Of a DNA stretch of 64,000 nucleotides, positions 44,658 through 53,013 are shown piece by piece. A model generated the notes under the pieces. The model was given only the letters and a program-made list of their open reading frames with translations, was not told where the DNA came from and did not search any database. This DNA comes from JADFNB01 sp036397455 (GTDB lineage: Bacteria; Gemmatimonadota; Gemmatimonadetes; Gemmatimonadales; GWC2-71-9), in contig DASWIX010000033.1 of the NCBI GenBank assembly GCA_036397455.1, forward strand, positions 1-64,000. Direction: 5' to 3'. Position 1 is the first letter of the stretch. Each line of letters starts with the position of its first letter. The translations under genes were made by a program, and so were the position numbers.

Positions 44658-46229
44658 TCATTCACGATTGCCCCCTGCCGGTCCACCCGATCGAAGCGCG
44701 CCTGCGTGGCGACCGTCGCGCACCAACCGGTCGCCGGCGGGGCCGTTCCTGCCGTTGTTCCTGAGCGCGGGGGCTTCGACCGCAAGCGGGCTCTCGACCG
44801 CCGGTACGGGCTGTTGCGAGAGTAGATAGTCGAGGACATCGTCTGCCGTATAGCGCGTACGGCCGGCGAGGAACTTGCCGATGTTCTCGAGTTCGTCGCC
44901 GCTCGTGACCACCGGCGGCTCGACGCCAATATCGTCACGGACCTGCGGATGGCCGATGGTGGCAATCAGCGAGTTGCACAGGCAGCGGCGACCCTGGGTG
45001 TCCTCGCGGTTTCCGCCCTTCTTGACGTAGTCCTCGATCGGCTCGCTGGGACACCGAAATCCGATCTTCTTCTTGGGCGTCATGTATGCCGTCCGCAGAT
45101 ATCCGAGATCGCAAATGCGCTGGCGCGGCACCCCAATGGCCGGATCGGCCGGCCAATCCACGACCTTGATCGGGTATCCGGTTGGCGAAGCGCGTGGGTC
45201 GGTGCGGACGTCTACCTCGCCGCGCGCCGCGTGGCTCAGAACCGATCGCTTGATATCCTCCGCGATGCCGGACTCGTCGCAGTAGGCAAACAGCGTCCCC
45301 ACCTGGATTCCCGTCGCTCCGACGGCCTGGACTTCCGCGAGGCGTTCCGGCCGACCCGCGCTTCCCGCCACCCAGAAAGGAAACCCGAGGTCGCGGATTT
45401 TTCCGAGGTCGACGACATCACGCGCACCATAGATCGGTTCGCCCCGGTGGTTCAGCCGCTGTTCTCCGCGGGGCGGCGCATTGTGGCCGCCGGCCGTCGG
45501 TCCCTCGACGATCAACCCCTCGATGGTGCCCGTGGCCTTGCGGGCCATGAACGTGGCGAGCGAGTTGCTCGCAACGATCGGATAGAACTTGGGCCGCGCA
45601 ATTCGGGGTGGCGTTTCGTCCCAGTGCTCCTGTGGATCGAACCGCACATACTCGGCGCTGCCGTCCCTGAGCCCCTCGACCTCGAATTGAATTGCGGCAG
45701 GCTGGTGCTCCGCCATCCGATCGAGCGATCCAGGAATGTCCCGCGGAATACCCGCACCCATCAGGATGCAATCGACCCCGGCCAACATGGCGCCGTACAA
45801 GGTCGGTAGATTGGGAAGGGGGATCTTCGTGAGGAGGTTCATCCCCACCAGGCCGTCGTGGCCCTCCTTCGCGAGGTACACCTCGACGAAGCCGGAGATG
45901 ACGCTCAGTTGTTGGCGCGCCGCGCTGACGACCTGCTTGTACATCGGGATCAATTTGTACGGCGTACCCTCGGGCCTGCCTTCCGGACGGAAGTAGCGTC
46001 GCAGCACATCGGAGGTCACGCTGCGAATCGGGAACGCCTCCATCGCTCGGCGGATGTGACCACCGATGTCGCCGTCCTGCAGACGACGAACGACGGCGAG
46101 CTCGATGCCCGTCCCCGACACGACGCCCAATTGCCCGCGCAACGACACGGCGCGCGCGAGGCACCAGTTGGACACCCCGACACCCATCCCACCCTGAATG
46201 ATTGGTGGCGTATCGGTATGCCGCGTCAC
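44658..46229 (-). CDS. Nitronate monooxygenase-family FMN protein (PfaD-like length)
   Basis: The 523-residue TIM-barrel flavoprotein begins PIIQGGMGVGVSNWCLA, the phosphate-binding opening of the NPD/nitronate monooxygenase family. It has LIVEGPTAGGHNAPP with the conserved His, then FWVAGSAGRPERLAEV and GIQVGTLFAYCDES for FMN phosphate. A C-terminal extension contains clustered cysteines (GFRCPSEP, GRRCLCNSLI). Its 523 residues are longer than a simple nitronate monooxygenase (about 330), as in PfaD-like enoyl reductases. Activity is uncertain. It is divergent from the YcaQ-like gene. Confidence 0.83.
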   Translation of the reverse strand: MTRHTDTPPIIQGGMGVGVSNWCLARAVSLRGQLGVVSGTGIELAVVRRLQDGDIGGHIRRAMEAFPIRSVTSDVLRRYFRPEGRPEGTPYKLIPMYKQVVSAARQQLSVISGFVEVYLAKEGHDGLVGMNLLTKIPLPNLPTLYGAMLAGVDCILMGAGIPRDIPGSLDRMAEHQPAAIQFEVEGLRDGSAEYVRFDPQEHWDETPPRIARPKFYPIVASNSLATFMARKATGTIEGLIVEGPTAGGHNAPPRGEQRLNHRGEPIYGARDVVDLGKIRDLGFPFWVAGSAGRPERLAEVQAVGATGIQVGTLFAYCDESGIAEDIKRSVLSHAARGEVDVRTDPRASPTGYPIKVVDWPADPAIGVPRQRICDLGYLRTAYMTPKKKIGFRCPSEPIEDYVKKGGNREDTQGRRCLCNSLIATIGHPQVRDDIGVEPPVVTSGDELENIGKFLAGRTRYTADDVLDYLLSQQPVPAVESPLAVEAPALRNNGRNGPAGDRLVRDGRHAGALRSGGPAGGNRE

Positions 46230-46406
46230 GTAGATCGTGGGGAGGATACCTCAGGAAGAAGACAGGCCGGGGAATTCCGGTACATTCAACCCTAAGTATG
46301 GTCGTCGGGACGGCCAAAACGCAACAGAAGGGCCGTTTCGCGGGATACCCGGGACGCCCGTGGGGCACGCCGACGAGCACGAACGGGGTTCCTTCGCGGC
46401 CACGGT

Positions 46407-47582
46407 ATGGCCTCAAACCCGCTGGAACCGATGCCGCTTCCACGCCTCTCCCTAAGCCAGGCCCGCCGCATTGCCCTTGCCGCGCAAGGGTTCGATCGGG
46501 CGCGCCCAGCCCGACCTGGTATCGGGCATCTCCGCCGGTTGATCCATCGATTGGGCCTGCTGCAGATCGACTTCGTCAACGTGCTCCTCCCAGCCCATTA
46601 CCTGGTCCCGTTCTCGCGGCTCGGGCCCTATGACCGAGCGAAGCTCGACGACCTGGCGTACCGCCGGCGTGAATTCACCGAGCAATGGGCGCACGAAGCG
46701 TCGATCGTCCCGATGGAGGCCTGGCCGCTGCTGCGCCACCGGCGTGCGACGCACCCCGTTCGCCCGTGGGGGTTCGACATGTTCCTCGAACGGCACGCCG
46801 CCTACGTGGCGTGGGTCATGGATGAGGTTCGGCGACGTGGGCCATTGGCGGCAAACGAGCTTCCCGAGCCCGACACTCCCGTTCGGCGAATCGCCGACCA
46901 ATGGGGATGGGGACTCGCGGTGAGACGCCAGGTGCTCGAGGCGCACTTTGGACGGGGCCGACTCGCGGTGGCCGACCGACTCCCCAACTTCGCCCGGACC
47001 TACGACCTCGCCGAACGCGTGATTCCCCGCGCGCATTTCACCGTGCACCTCCCGACGCATGACGAGCAGCGGGCGCTGGTGTCCCATGCCGCCCGTGCTC
47101 ATGGGGTCGCCACGTCCGCGGACCTGGCCGACTATTATCGAATGCCGGTCCGCGTCGAGCGGTGGAAGGAACCGGCCTTCCTGCATCACAGGGCCAGGAC
47201 ACCACGGGCCATCGACGCGGCGGCCTTGCTGTCACCATTCGATCCGGTGGTATGGTACCGCGATCGCGCGGCGCGCCTCTTCGGGTTCGACTACCGCATC
47301 GAGATCTTCGTGCCGCAGGAGCAACGGAAATGGGGTTACTACGTGCTCCCGTTCCTGCTGGGGGACCGCCTGGTCGCGCGCGTCGATCTCCAGGCCGACC
47401 GCAAGGGCCGCCGGTTGCTCGTCCCCGCCGCCTACCGCGAGCCGGACCACGATCCCCAATGGGTGGCGCACGCGCTGGCCCAAGAACTGCGGACACTCGG
47501 CGCGTGGTTGGATCTCGACGACATCGTCGTGGGCCGTCACGGCGGACTGGCCCGCGCGCTGCGGACCGCGCTTGCGGGTTGA
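46407..47582 (+). CDS. YcaQ-family winged-helix protein (interstrand crosslink glycosylase-like)
   Basis: The 391-residue protein matches the HTH_42/YcaQ family. LSLSQARRIALAAQGF is the opening helix, GLLQIDFVNVLLPAHYLVPFSRLG splits as GLLQIDFVNVL and HYLVPFSRLG, and FDPVVWYRDRAARLFGFDYR and QRKWGYYVLPFLLGDRLVAR follow. The family includes DNA glycosylases that unhook crosslinks, with the catalytic QxQ/QxD region near LLQID. ATG 46407 is used, and ATG 46431, after GGAACCG, is a plausible alternative. Confidence 0.85.
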   Translation: MASNPLEPMPLPRLSLSQARRIALAAQGFDRARPARPGIGHLRRLIHRLGLLQIDFVNVLLPAHYLVPFSRLGPYDRAKLDDLAYRRREFTEQWAHEASIVPMEAWPLLRHRRATHPVRPWGFDMFLERHAAYVAWVMDEVRRRGPLAANELPEPDTPVRRIADQWGWGLAVRRQVLEAHFGRGRLAVADRLPNFARTYDLAERVIPRAHFTVHLPTHDEQRALVSHAARAHGVATSADLADYYRMPVRVERWKEPAFLHHRARTPRAIDAAALLSPFDPVVWYRDRAARLFGFDYRIEIFVPQEQRKWGYYVLPFLLGDRLVARVDLQADRKGRRLLVPAAYREPDHDPQWVAHALAQELRTLGAWLDLDDIVVGRHGGLARALRTALAG

Positions 47583-47697
47583 CCGGCACCGCTTGCATCG
47601 GCGACGCCGCCACCGGACCTTCACACGGGAACCAGCCAACGCGGCGCGGTACTACTTGAGAGCGGAACGTTCGCCGGGACCACCTCACGGGAGCGGC

Positions 47698-49500
47698 ATG
47701 GGTCAAACACTCAGGTTCGCAAGCATGGCCCTCGGACTCACGCTGATCGCGTGTGGCGGCGAGGCGCCCGGCGACCCCGTTCCGGTCGATTCCCTACCGA
47801 CCACGACCGACTCGGCGGTCGCGTCCATCTCCATCGAGCCAGGTTCGATCGCGTTCGGCGCGATCGGCTCGTCGGTCGCGCTGCGCGCGGTCGCGCAGAA
47901 CGCGGCGGGTGACACGCTCGACGGGGTTGCGTTGCATTGGTCGGTCGCCGGAGACCTCGTGGCACAGGTGAGCAGCACCGGGCTCCTCGTCAGTGTCGGA
48001 AACGGCACCGACACTGTCACGGTCACCAGCGACAGTCTCGCCGCCGCGGTCCCGGTGCAGGTCAGACAGGTTCCTGTCCAACTCCGCATTGCGTCACATC
48101 CGGCCATGCTCACGGTCATGGGGACGTCACTCGTGCTCACCGCGAGCGCACTCGACTCGACCGACCACCCCATCGACGGGCACCCGATCACGTGGGCTTC
48201 GTCGGATCCGTCCGTGCTGCCGATCGATCCGGATGGCCGCGTCGTCGCCACGTCTGCCGGGGCGGCCACGATCACCGCCACGAGCAGCCCGTTGAGTGCC
48301 ACGACCTCTGTCGCCGTCGGCGTAAGCGGTCCGTTCGGCGGCCCGATCAGGGGCGCGGTGGTCAACTGCAACGGCAGCAAGGCTGCTTCGTTCTACTGCA
48401 ATGGCATCGATTTGTTGTCGTACCTCCCGGTGTCGGCGATTGGCGGAGGACCAGGCGTCGCGCTGAGCGACATGTGGGGCTGGACCGACCCGACGACCGG
48501 CGCAGAATACGCCATCGTCGGGCGAACCGATGGGACCGCCTTCATCGATGTGTCCGACCCGCTCAACCCCGTCTATCGAGGCGACCTGCTCCGGACCGCC
48601 GGAACCGCCGCACGCTGGTGGCGGGACATGAAAGTGTACGACGACCACGCCTACATCGTGGCGGACGCGGCGGGAGCACACGGCATACAGGTGTTCGATC
48701 TACGCCAGTTGCGTACTCCGGGACCACCGTTGCGCTACGTGGAGACCGCCCACTACTCGGGCGTCACGGCGACCCACAATATCGCCATCAACGAGCAGTC
48801 CGGCTTCGCGTACGCCGTCGGTACGTCGCAGTGCGGAGGCGGCCTGCACATGATCGACGTTCGCACGCCGCTCAATCCCGTATTCGCCGGGTGCTTCGCC
48901 GATTCGCTGACAGGGTTTGGTGGCACCGGATACACCCACGACGTGCAGTGCATCGTGTACGACGGACCAGACCCGGACTACCAGGGACACGAGGTTTGTC
49001 TCGGGTCGAACGAGTCCGCGCTCAGCATCGCCGACGTGACCGACAAAGCGAATCCTGTCGCGATCGCGCGTGTGTCCTATCCCAACGTGCAATACGCTCA
49101 CCAAGGGTGGTTCACCGACGACCGGCGGTACTTCTTCACCGATGATGAACTCGACGAATTCGGCGGCGGAATGGCGGGGACGCGAACGTTGATCTGGGAC
49201 GTCAGCGATCTCGACGATCCAGTGCTCGCGAACGAGTACTTTGGCCCCACGACGGCGACCGACCACAATCTCTATATCGTCGGCAATCGGCTGTACCAGT
49301 CAAACTACCAGTACGGCATTCGGGTGCTCGACATCGGCGATCCCGCACAACCGGTCGAGCTTGGTTTCTTCGATACGGCGCCCACGCGGCCCAACACCCC
49401 CGGATTCGACGGATCGTGGAGCAACTACCCGTTCTTCGCCAGCGGGATCATCGTCGTGACGAGCGCCGATGAGGGGTTGTTCGTACTCAAGGTCCGGTAG
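47698..49500 (+). CDS. Choice-of-anchor B lipoprotein with Big_2-like domains
   Basis: From ATG 47698 (GGGAG upstream) the 600-residue product has a lipobox (TLIAC). It then has two Ig-like Big_2 domains (VALRAVAQNAAGDTLDGVAL, VSSTGLLVSV; and ITWASSDPSVLPIDPDGRVV). From about residue 220 it is the choice-of-anchor B type: LSDMWGWTDPTTGAEYAIVG, FIDVSDPLNPVYRGDL, HDVQCIVYDGPDPDYQGHEV and AHQGWFTDDRRYFF, a LVIVD-repeat propeller. Such proteins are surface-anchored with unknown ligands. No operon partner is evident. Confidence 0.83.
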   Translation: MGQTLRFASMALGLTLIACGGEAPGDPVPVDSLPTTTDSAVASISIEPGSIAFGAIGSSVALRAVAQNAAGDTLDGVALHWSVAGDLVAQVSSTGLLVSVGNGTDTVTVTSDSLAAAVPVQVRQVPVQLRIASHPAMLTVMGTSLVLTASALDSTDHPIDGHPITWASSDPSVLPIDPDGRVVATSAGAATITATSSPLSATTSVAVGVSGPFGGPIRGAVVNCNGSKAASFYCNGIDLLSYLPVSAIGGGPGVALSDMWGWTDPTTGAEYAIVGRTDGTAFIDVSDPLNPVYRGDLLRTAGTAARWWRDMKVYDDHAYIVADAAGAHGIQVFDLRQLRTPGPPLRYVETAHYSGVTATHNIAINEQSGFAYAVGTSQCGGGLHMIDVRTPLNPVFAGCFADSLTGFGGTGYTHDVQCIVYDGPDPDYQGHEVCLGSNESALSIADVTDKANPVAIARVSYPNVQYAHQGWFTDDRRYFFTDDELDEFGGGMAGTRTLIWDVSDLDDPVLANEYFGPTTATDHNLYIVGNRLYQSNYQYGIRVLDIGDPAQPVELGFFDTAPTRPNTPGFDGSWSNYPFFASGIIVVTSADEGLFVLKVR

Positions 49501-49525
49501 CGGCGACGCCCATACCGCCGCTCCG

Positions 49526-49885
49526 TCATCCCTGACGGCTGGCCTTCACCAACTCGAGCAGGGCCTCCGGTGGCCGGCCCACCACCGCCCGGCCCCGGTA
49601 CACACCGATGGGCCGCTGGAGTAATGTCGGGTGTTCCGCCATCAACCCAACGAGGGTCTTCGCATCCTCATTCCCGGTGAGACCGGCGGCCTTGAAAGCC
49701 TTGTCGTTCCGCCGCAGCACGTCGTGCGGTCGAAGCCCGAGCATCTTCAGAAGCGAACGGATCTCGCGCTCATCGAGCCGATCGACGCGATACTCGCGAT
49801 AGCGGTACGAAACGCCCCGCGCATCGAGCAAGGCGACCGCCTTGCGACAGGTGCTTCAGGTCCGCGTGCAGATCAGTTCGAGCAT
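49526..49885 (-). CDS. ArsC-like selenoprotein (in-frame UGA, UxxC motif)
   Basis: From ATG 49885, reading through UGA at 49858-49856, the frame gives 119 residues of an ArsC/Spx-type thioredoxin-fold protein: MLELICTRT, UGA (codon 10), then STCRKAVALLDARGV. The UGA sits exactly at the catalytic Cys of the family, giving a UxxC motif with Cys13. Further on are REYRVDRLDEREIRSLL, TLVGLMAEHPTLLQRPIG and VVGRPPEALLEL, including the two conserved arginines. A perfect stem with GGUC loop follows the UGA. It would reduce arsenate or another oxidised substrate. An in-frame stop just upstream of the ATG rules out a longer start. A sequencing error or nonsense mutation is much less likely given the SECIS-like hairpin. 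Confidence 0.87.
49828..49845 (-). promoter_or_regulatory. Candidate bacterial SECIS element of the ArsC-like mRNA
   Basis: Eleven bases after the UGA, GCAAGGC and GCCUUGC form a perfect 7-bp stem closing the loop GGUC. The loop G residues are 18-19 bases after the UGA, inside the 16-37 base range of bacterial SECIS elements, and the loop sequence equals the GGUC core known from the E. coli fdhF element. This strongly supports SelB-dependent UGA decoding. Confidence 0.82.
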
Positions 49886-49968
49886 ACCGCCCCGCTGTCA
49901 TCGGTACGCCACAACCTCGCAAGCCACCGGCCCGACCGGAACCCCGGCCGGGGCCGGGCTGCTCGTAC

Positions 49969-50024
49969 TTGACAAGGGGAGCCCTACGTGCTACCGTGGT
50001 AGCAGTATGCTACTGGGGTAGCAT
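49969..50024 (+). promoter_or_regulatory. blaI promoter with twin operators
   Basis: TTGACA (49969-49974) is followed after 17 bases by TACCGT (49992-49997), a plausible -35/-10 pair. Two copies of TGCTAC-N4-GTAGCA, at 49989-50004 and 50008-50023, cover the -10 and the following bases with centres 19 bp apart. This is the layout expected for autorepression by the BlaI dimer encoded at 50078. Confidence 0.75.
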
Positions 50025-50077
50025 GGCCTTCCGGTCTGCCAGTCTGTCCAAGTCCTTACTTAGAGGAACCGGTACCG

Positions 50078-50470
50078 ATGACCCGACGACCTGAACTGAC
50101 CGACCTCGGCCGCCGCGAGCGGCAGATCATGGACGTGGTCTACCGGCTTGGGCGAGCCAGCGTGAGTGAGGTGCTGGACGGCCTTGCCGATCCGCCAAGC
50201 TACTCGACGGTCCGTGCGATGCTGGGGAAGCTGCAGCACAAGGGGTACCTGACACACGAGCCGGACGGCCCCCGGTACGTCTACATGCCCGCTGTGCCAA
50301 CCGAAAAGGCGCGGGCTGGAGCGATGGAGCATCTGGTAGACACGTTCTTTGACGGCTCGGTCGAGCAGGCGGTGCTGGCGCTCGTCCAGATGTCCGACAC
50401 AGAGATCCCCCGCGATCGGCTGGAATTGCTGGCCGACCGGATCAGGCAGGCACGGGAGGAAGGAAAATGA
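50078..50470 (+). CDS. blaI: BlaI/MecI-family transcriptional repressor
   Basis: The 130-residue protein has the BlaI winged-helix (LTDLGRRERQIMDVVYRLG, SYSTVRAMLGKLQHKGYL) and C-terminal dimerisation helices (AMEHLVDTFFDGSVEQAVLAL). In the well-studied systems a membrane M56 peptidase (BlaR1/MecR1) leads to BlaI cleavage. Here such a peptidase is the next gene, overlapping as ATGA. Two operators over the promoter imply autorepression. No beta-lactamase is seen nearby, so the regulated response is not penicillin resistance by default. Confidence 0.93.
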   Translation: MTRRPELTDLGRRERQIMDVVYRLGRASVSEVLDGLADPPSYSTVRAMLGKLQHKGYLTHEPDGPRYVYMPAVPTEKARAGAMEHLVDTFFDGSVEQAVLALVQMSDTEIPRDRLELLADRIRQAREEGK

Positions 50471-53013
50471 TCTGGATCGTCAAGGCGACGGCGTTGCTCG
50501 TCGCCATCTACGCGCTGGTGATGGTCATGCGACGCGCCTCCGCGGCGACTCGACACCTTGCGTGGACCCTGGGGTTCGTCGGACTCCTCGTCTTCCCGTT
50601 GCTTTCGAGCGCCGTTCCATGGGAATTGGACGTGTTGCCCGCAGCTGCTCGGGGCTCAGAGGACCGGTTGGCCGCCCGCGCCGCGGTCGTACGCGACGCG
50701 CCACCGGCCACCGCGCTTGCCGTCGACAAGTACACTTCCCGGAACACCGTCGCCCCAAGCCAGGCGGCATCCTCCGCCCCGCCGGCGATGGACCGCGATG
50801 CCGCCCATCCGACGGCCCCGCCGGACGGGCGCGCCGCGCGAGCGTGGGAGTTGCCCACTACCGGGCGACTCCTTGCCCTGCTGCCGATGGCATGGATGTT
50901 GGGCCTTACACTCGTAGGCGGCCGGTTGTTGTTGGGCTTCGCCGCCGTCTCGTGGATGACGCGGCGCGGCATCCCGATCGACGGCGATCCCGACTGGGCG
51001 CGCCGGCTGCGCGGTGCGCGTCGCGACATGCAGGTCCGCGCGCCCGTTCGTCTGGTCGTGAGCAACCTGGTTGCGATGCCGTTCACGACCGGCTTCACCC
51101 GCCCGACCATCGTGCTGCCGGCGGCGGCGACAGGCTGGAACGACGCGCGGCGCCTGAGCGTGCTCCGTCACGAGCTGGCGCACATTCGCCGTCGCGATCT
51201 GTGGTCGCACGTGCTGTCGCAGGTGGCATGTGCCGTGTACTGGTTCCATCCGATGGTGTGGGTGGCGGCCTACCGCCATCGCGCCGAGTGTGAACGGGCG
51301 TGCGACATGATGGTGCTGCGCTCCGGGACGCGCGCGTCCGACTACGCCGAGCACCTGCTCGACGTCGTGCGCGGTGCCGCGCGCCGGTGGACGCCGGCGG
51401 TTGCCCTCCCGATGGCGCGTCGAAGCGAATTCGAGGGTCGCCTGTTGGCCATTCTCGAGACGGATGTGCACACCCGGCCGGTGACGCGCGTGGCCGCCGC
51501 CGCGCTGGTGCTGATCGTCTCGGCGGTCGCGCTTCCGGTTGCGGCGCTCGCACCCGCAGCTCCGGCGCCGTACGTGCCGCCGATCGCGAGCGAGGGACCG
51601 GTTGCGTCACGCCCGCGGGCGGATCGGCCGGTCACGCCGGTGCCCGAAAAGGCCGGCGCGCGCAAGGACATGACAGGAACTGTCGAGCGGTCTGCGGCGT
51701 CGTCGAGTGTGACCGATGACTGGGAGGCCAATACCGACCTCGCCGTCGAGCCATCCGTGGCCGCCGCTCCGTTGACACAGGGCTCGCGGATGAGCATTGC
51801 GGTCCGGTTGGCGGTGAAGCTGTCGGACCCGGTCGCGGCCGTACGCATCGAGGTCGCCAAGGCACTCGCCGAGTACCAGGACACGACGTCGATTGCCGCG
51901 CTTGGACGCACGCTGCTGTCCGACGAGGATGCGGAGGTGCGGCGCGCCGCGGCCTGGGCACTTGGCGAAATCGAGCACCCGGCGGCCATTCCCGCGTTGT
52001 CCGCCGCATTACAGCGCGATGCGGACCCACGTGTGCGGCAGATGGCGGCGTGGGCGCTGGGTCAGATTGAACACGCGGACGGCGTCGCGGCGCTGGAAGT
52101 CGCCGTGCGCGGTGATGCGGACTACACGGTCCGCCGGACGGCCGTCCAGGCGCTGGGCGAGATCGAGGATCGTGTCGCGGTTCCCGCACTCATCACCGTG
52201 CTGGGCGACTCGTCACTCGAGATGCGGCTCGGCGCCATTCGTGCGCTCGCGGAAATCGAAGATGAGCGCGCGGTCGACGGCCTGCTCCCGCTGTTGCGGG
52301 ACGCGCGACCGGAAGTGCGGCTGTCGGTAGCGCACGCGTTGGCCGAAATCGAGAGCCGCCGCGCGACCGCGGCCTTGACCGCCGCGTTGGGCGACGAGGT
52401 GCGTGACGTGCGGATGAGCGTGGTGCATGCATTGGCGGAGATCGAGGACCCCGCCTCGGTTCCGGCCCTGGTCGAGGCGTTGGGTGACGCGGACGCCGAG
52501 ATGCGCCGCGCCGTGGTGCGAGCGCTTGGCGAAATCGAGAGCGCGGCGGCGGTCGAAGCGCTGTCCAACATCTTGCGGAACGACACGGACGACGAAACAC
52601 GCGTGCTCGCCGCATGGGCGCTGGGCGAGATCGAAGCGATGGGCGCCGCACCGGCGCTCGCTGCTGCGCTGTCCGATGCCAGCCTCGAGGTGCGGCGTCG
52701 CGCCATCCGTGCACTGGCGGAACTGGACAATCTGCGGACGGCGCCCCCCGCGCTCATCGCCGCTCTTGCCGATCCCGACGCGACGGTCCGGGTGTACGCC
52801 GCCTACGCCGTTGGTGAAATCGGCGACGTCGCCGCGATTCCCGCCCTTGGTGCGTTGCTGAAGGACTCCAGCATCGAGGTGCGGCGACGCGCGATTCGTG
52901 CCCTCGCCGAGATCAAGAGCCCGGAAGCGGCTCGCATCCTGGTGCTCGCCCTGGACGACGAGGATCCGGAGATCCGCCGTTACGCCGCGCGCGCCTTGGG
53001 ACAGGGCCGGTGA
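50467..53013 (+). CDS. BlaR1-like M56 metallopeptidase fused to HEAT repeats
   Basis: The 848-residue protein begins with membrane segments (about 1-50 and 135-165) and an M56 domain carrying RHELAHIRRRD, HExxH at 235-239, then CERACDMMVL. A further membrane segment lies near 345-365. Instead of a penicillin-sensor domain, the remainder (about 430-848) is some 13 HEAT/PBS-lyase repeats of 31 residues, each with ALGEIE or ALAEIE. M56 peptidases cleave BlaI-type repressors or activate that pathway; the HEAT array may sense or bind a partner. It starts inside the blaI stop and overlaps the next HEAT gene. Confidence 0.9.
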   Translation: MIWIVKATALLVAIYALVMVMRRASAATRHLAWTLGFVGLLVFPLLSSAVPWELDVLPAAARGSEDRLAARAAVVRDAPPATALAVDKYTSRNTVAPSQAASSAPPAMDRDAAHPTAPPDGRAARAWELPTTGRLLALLPMAWMLGLTLVGGRLLLGFAAVSWMTRRGIPIDGDPDWARRLRGARRDMQVRAPVRLVVSNLVAMPFTTGFTRPTIVLPAAATGWNDARRLSVLRHELAHIRRRDLWSHVLSQVACAVYWFHPMVWVAAYRHRAECERACDMMVLRSGTRASDYAEHLLDVVRGAARRWTPAVALPMARRSEFEGRLLAILETDVHTRPVTRVAAAALVLIVSAVALPVAALAPAAPAPYVPPIASEGPVASRPRADRPVTPVPEKAGARKDMTGTVERSAASSSVTDDWEANTDLAVEPSVAAAPLTQGSRMSIAVRLAVKLSDPVAAVRIEVAKALAEYQDTTSIAALGRTLLSDEDAEVRRAAAWALGEIEHPAAIPALSAALQRDADPRVRQMAAWALGQIEHADGVAALEVAVRGDADYTVRRTAVQALGEIEDRVAVPALITVLGDSSLEMRLGAIRALAEIEDERAVDGLLPLLRDARPEVRLSVAHALAEIESRRATAALTAALGDEVRDVRMSVVHALAEIEDPASVPALVEALGDADAEMRRAVVRALGEIESAAAVEALSNILRNDTDDETRVLAAWALGEIEAMGAAPALAAALSDASLEVRRRAIRALAELDNLRTAPPALIAALADPDATVRVYAAYAVGEIGDVAAIPALGALLKDSSIEVRRRAIRALAEIKSPEAARILVLALDDEDPEIRRYAARALGQGR
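51830..53010 (+). repeat. Tandem HEAT-coding repeats of about 93 bp
   Basis: The M56 fusion carries about 13 imperfect tandem copies of a 31-codon unit, each including a gene segment for ALGEIE or ALAEIE preceded by VRR, VRM or VRL. The DNA period is 93 bp. Copies have diverged but remain in register, which shows expansion by duplication. Confidence 0.85.

Noticed and set aside
51830..53010. Regular 93-bp repeats as a CRISPR-like array
   Set aside because: The units are translated in one frame as HEAT repeats, and there are no short identical repeats with unique spacers.
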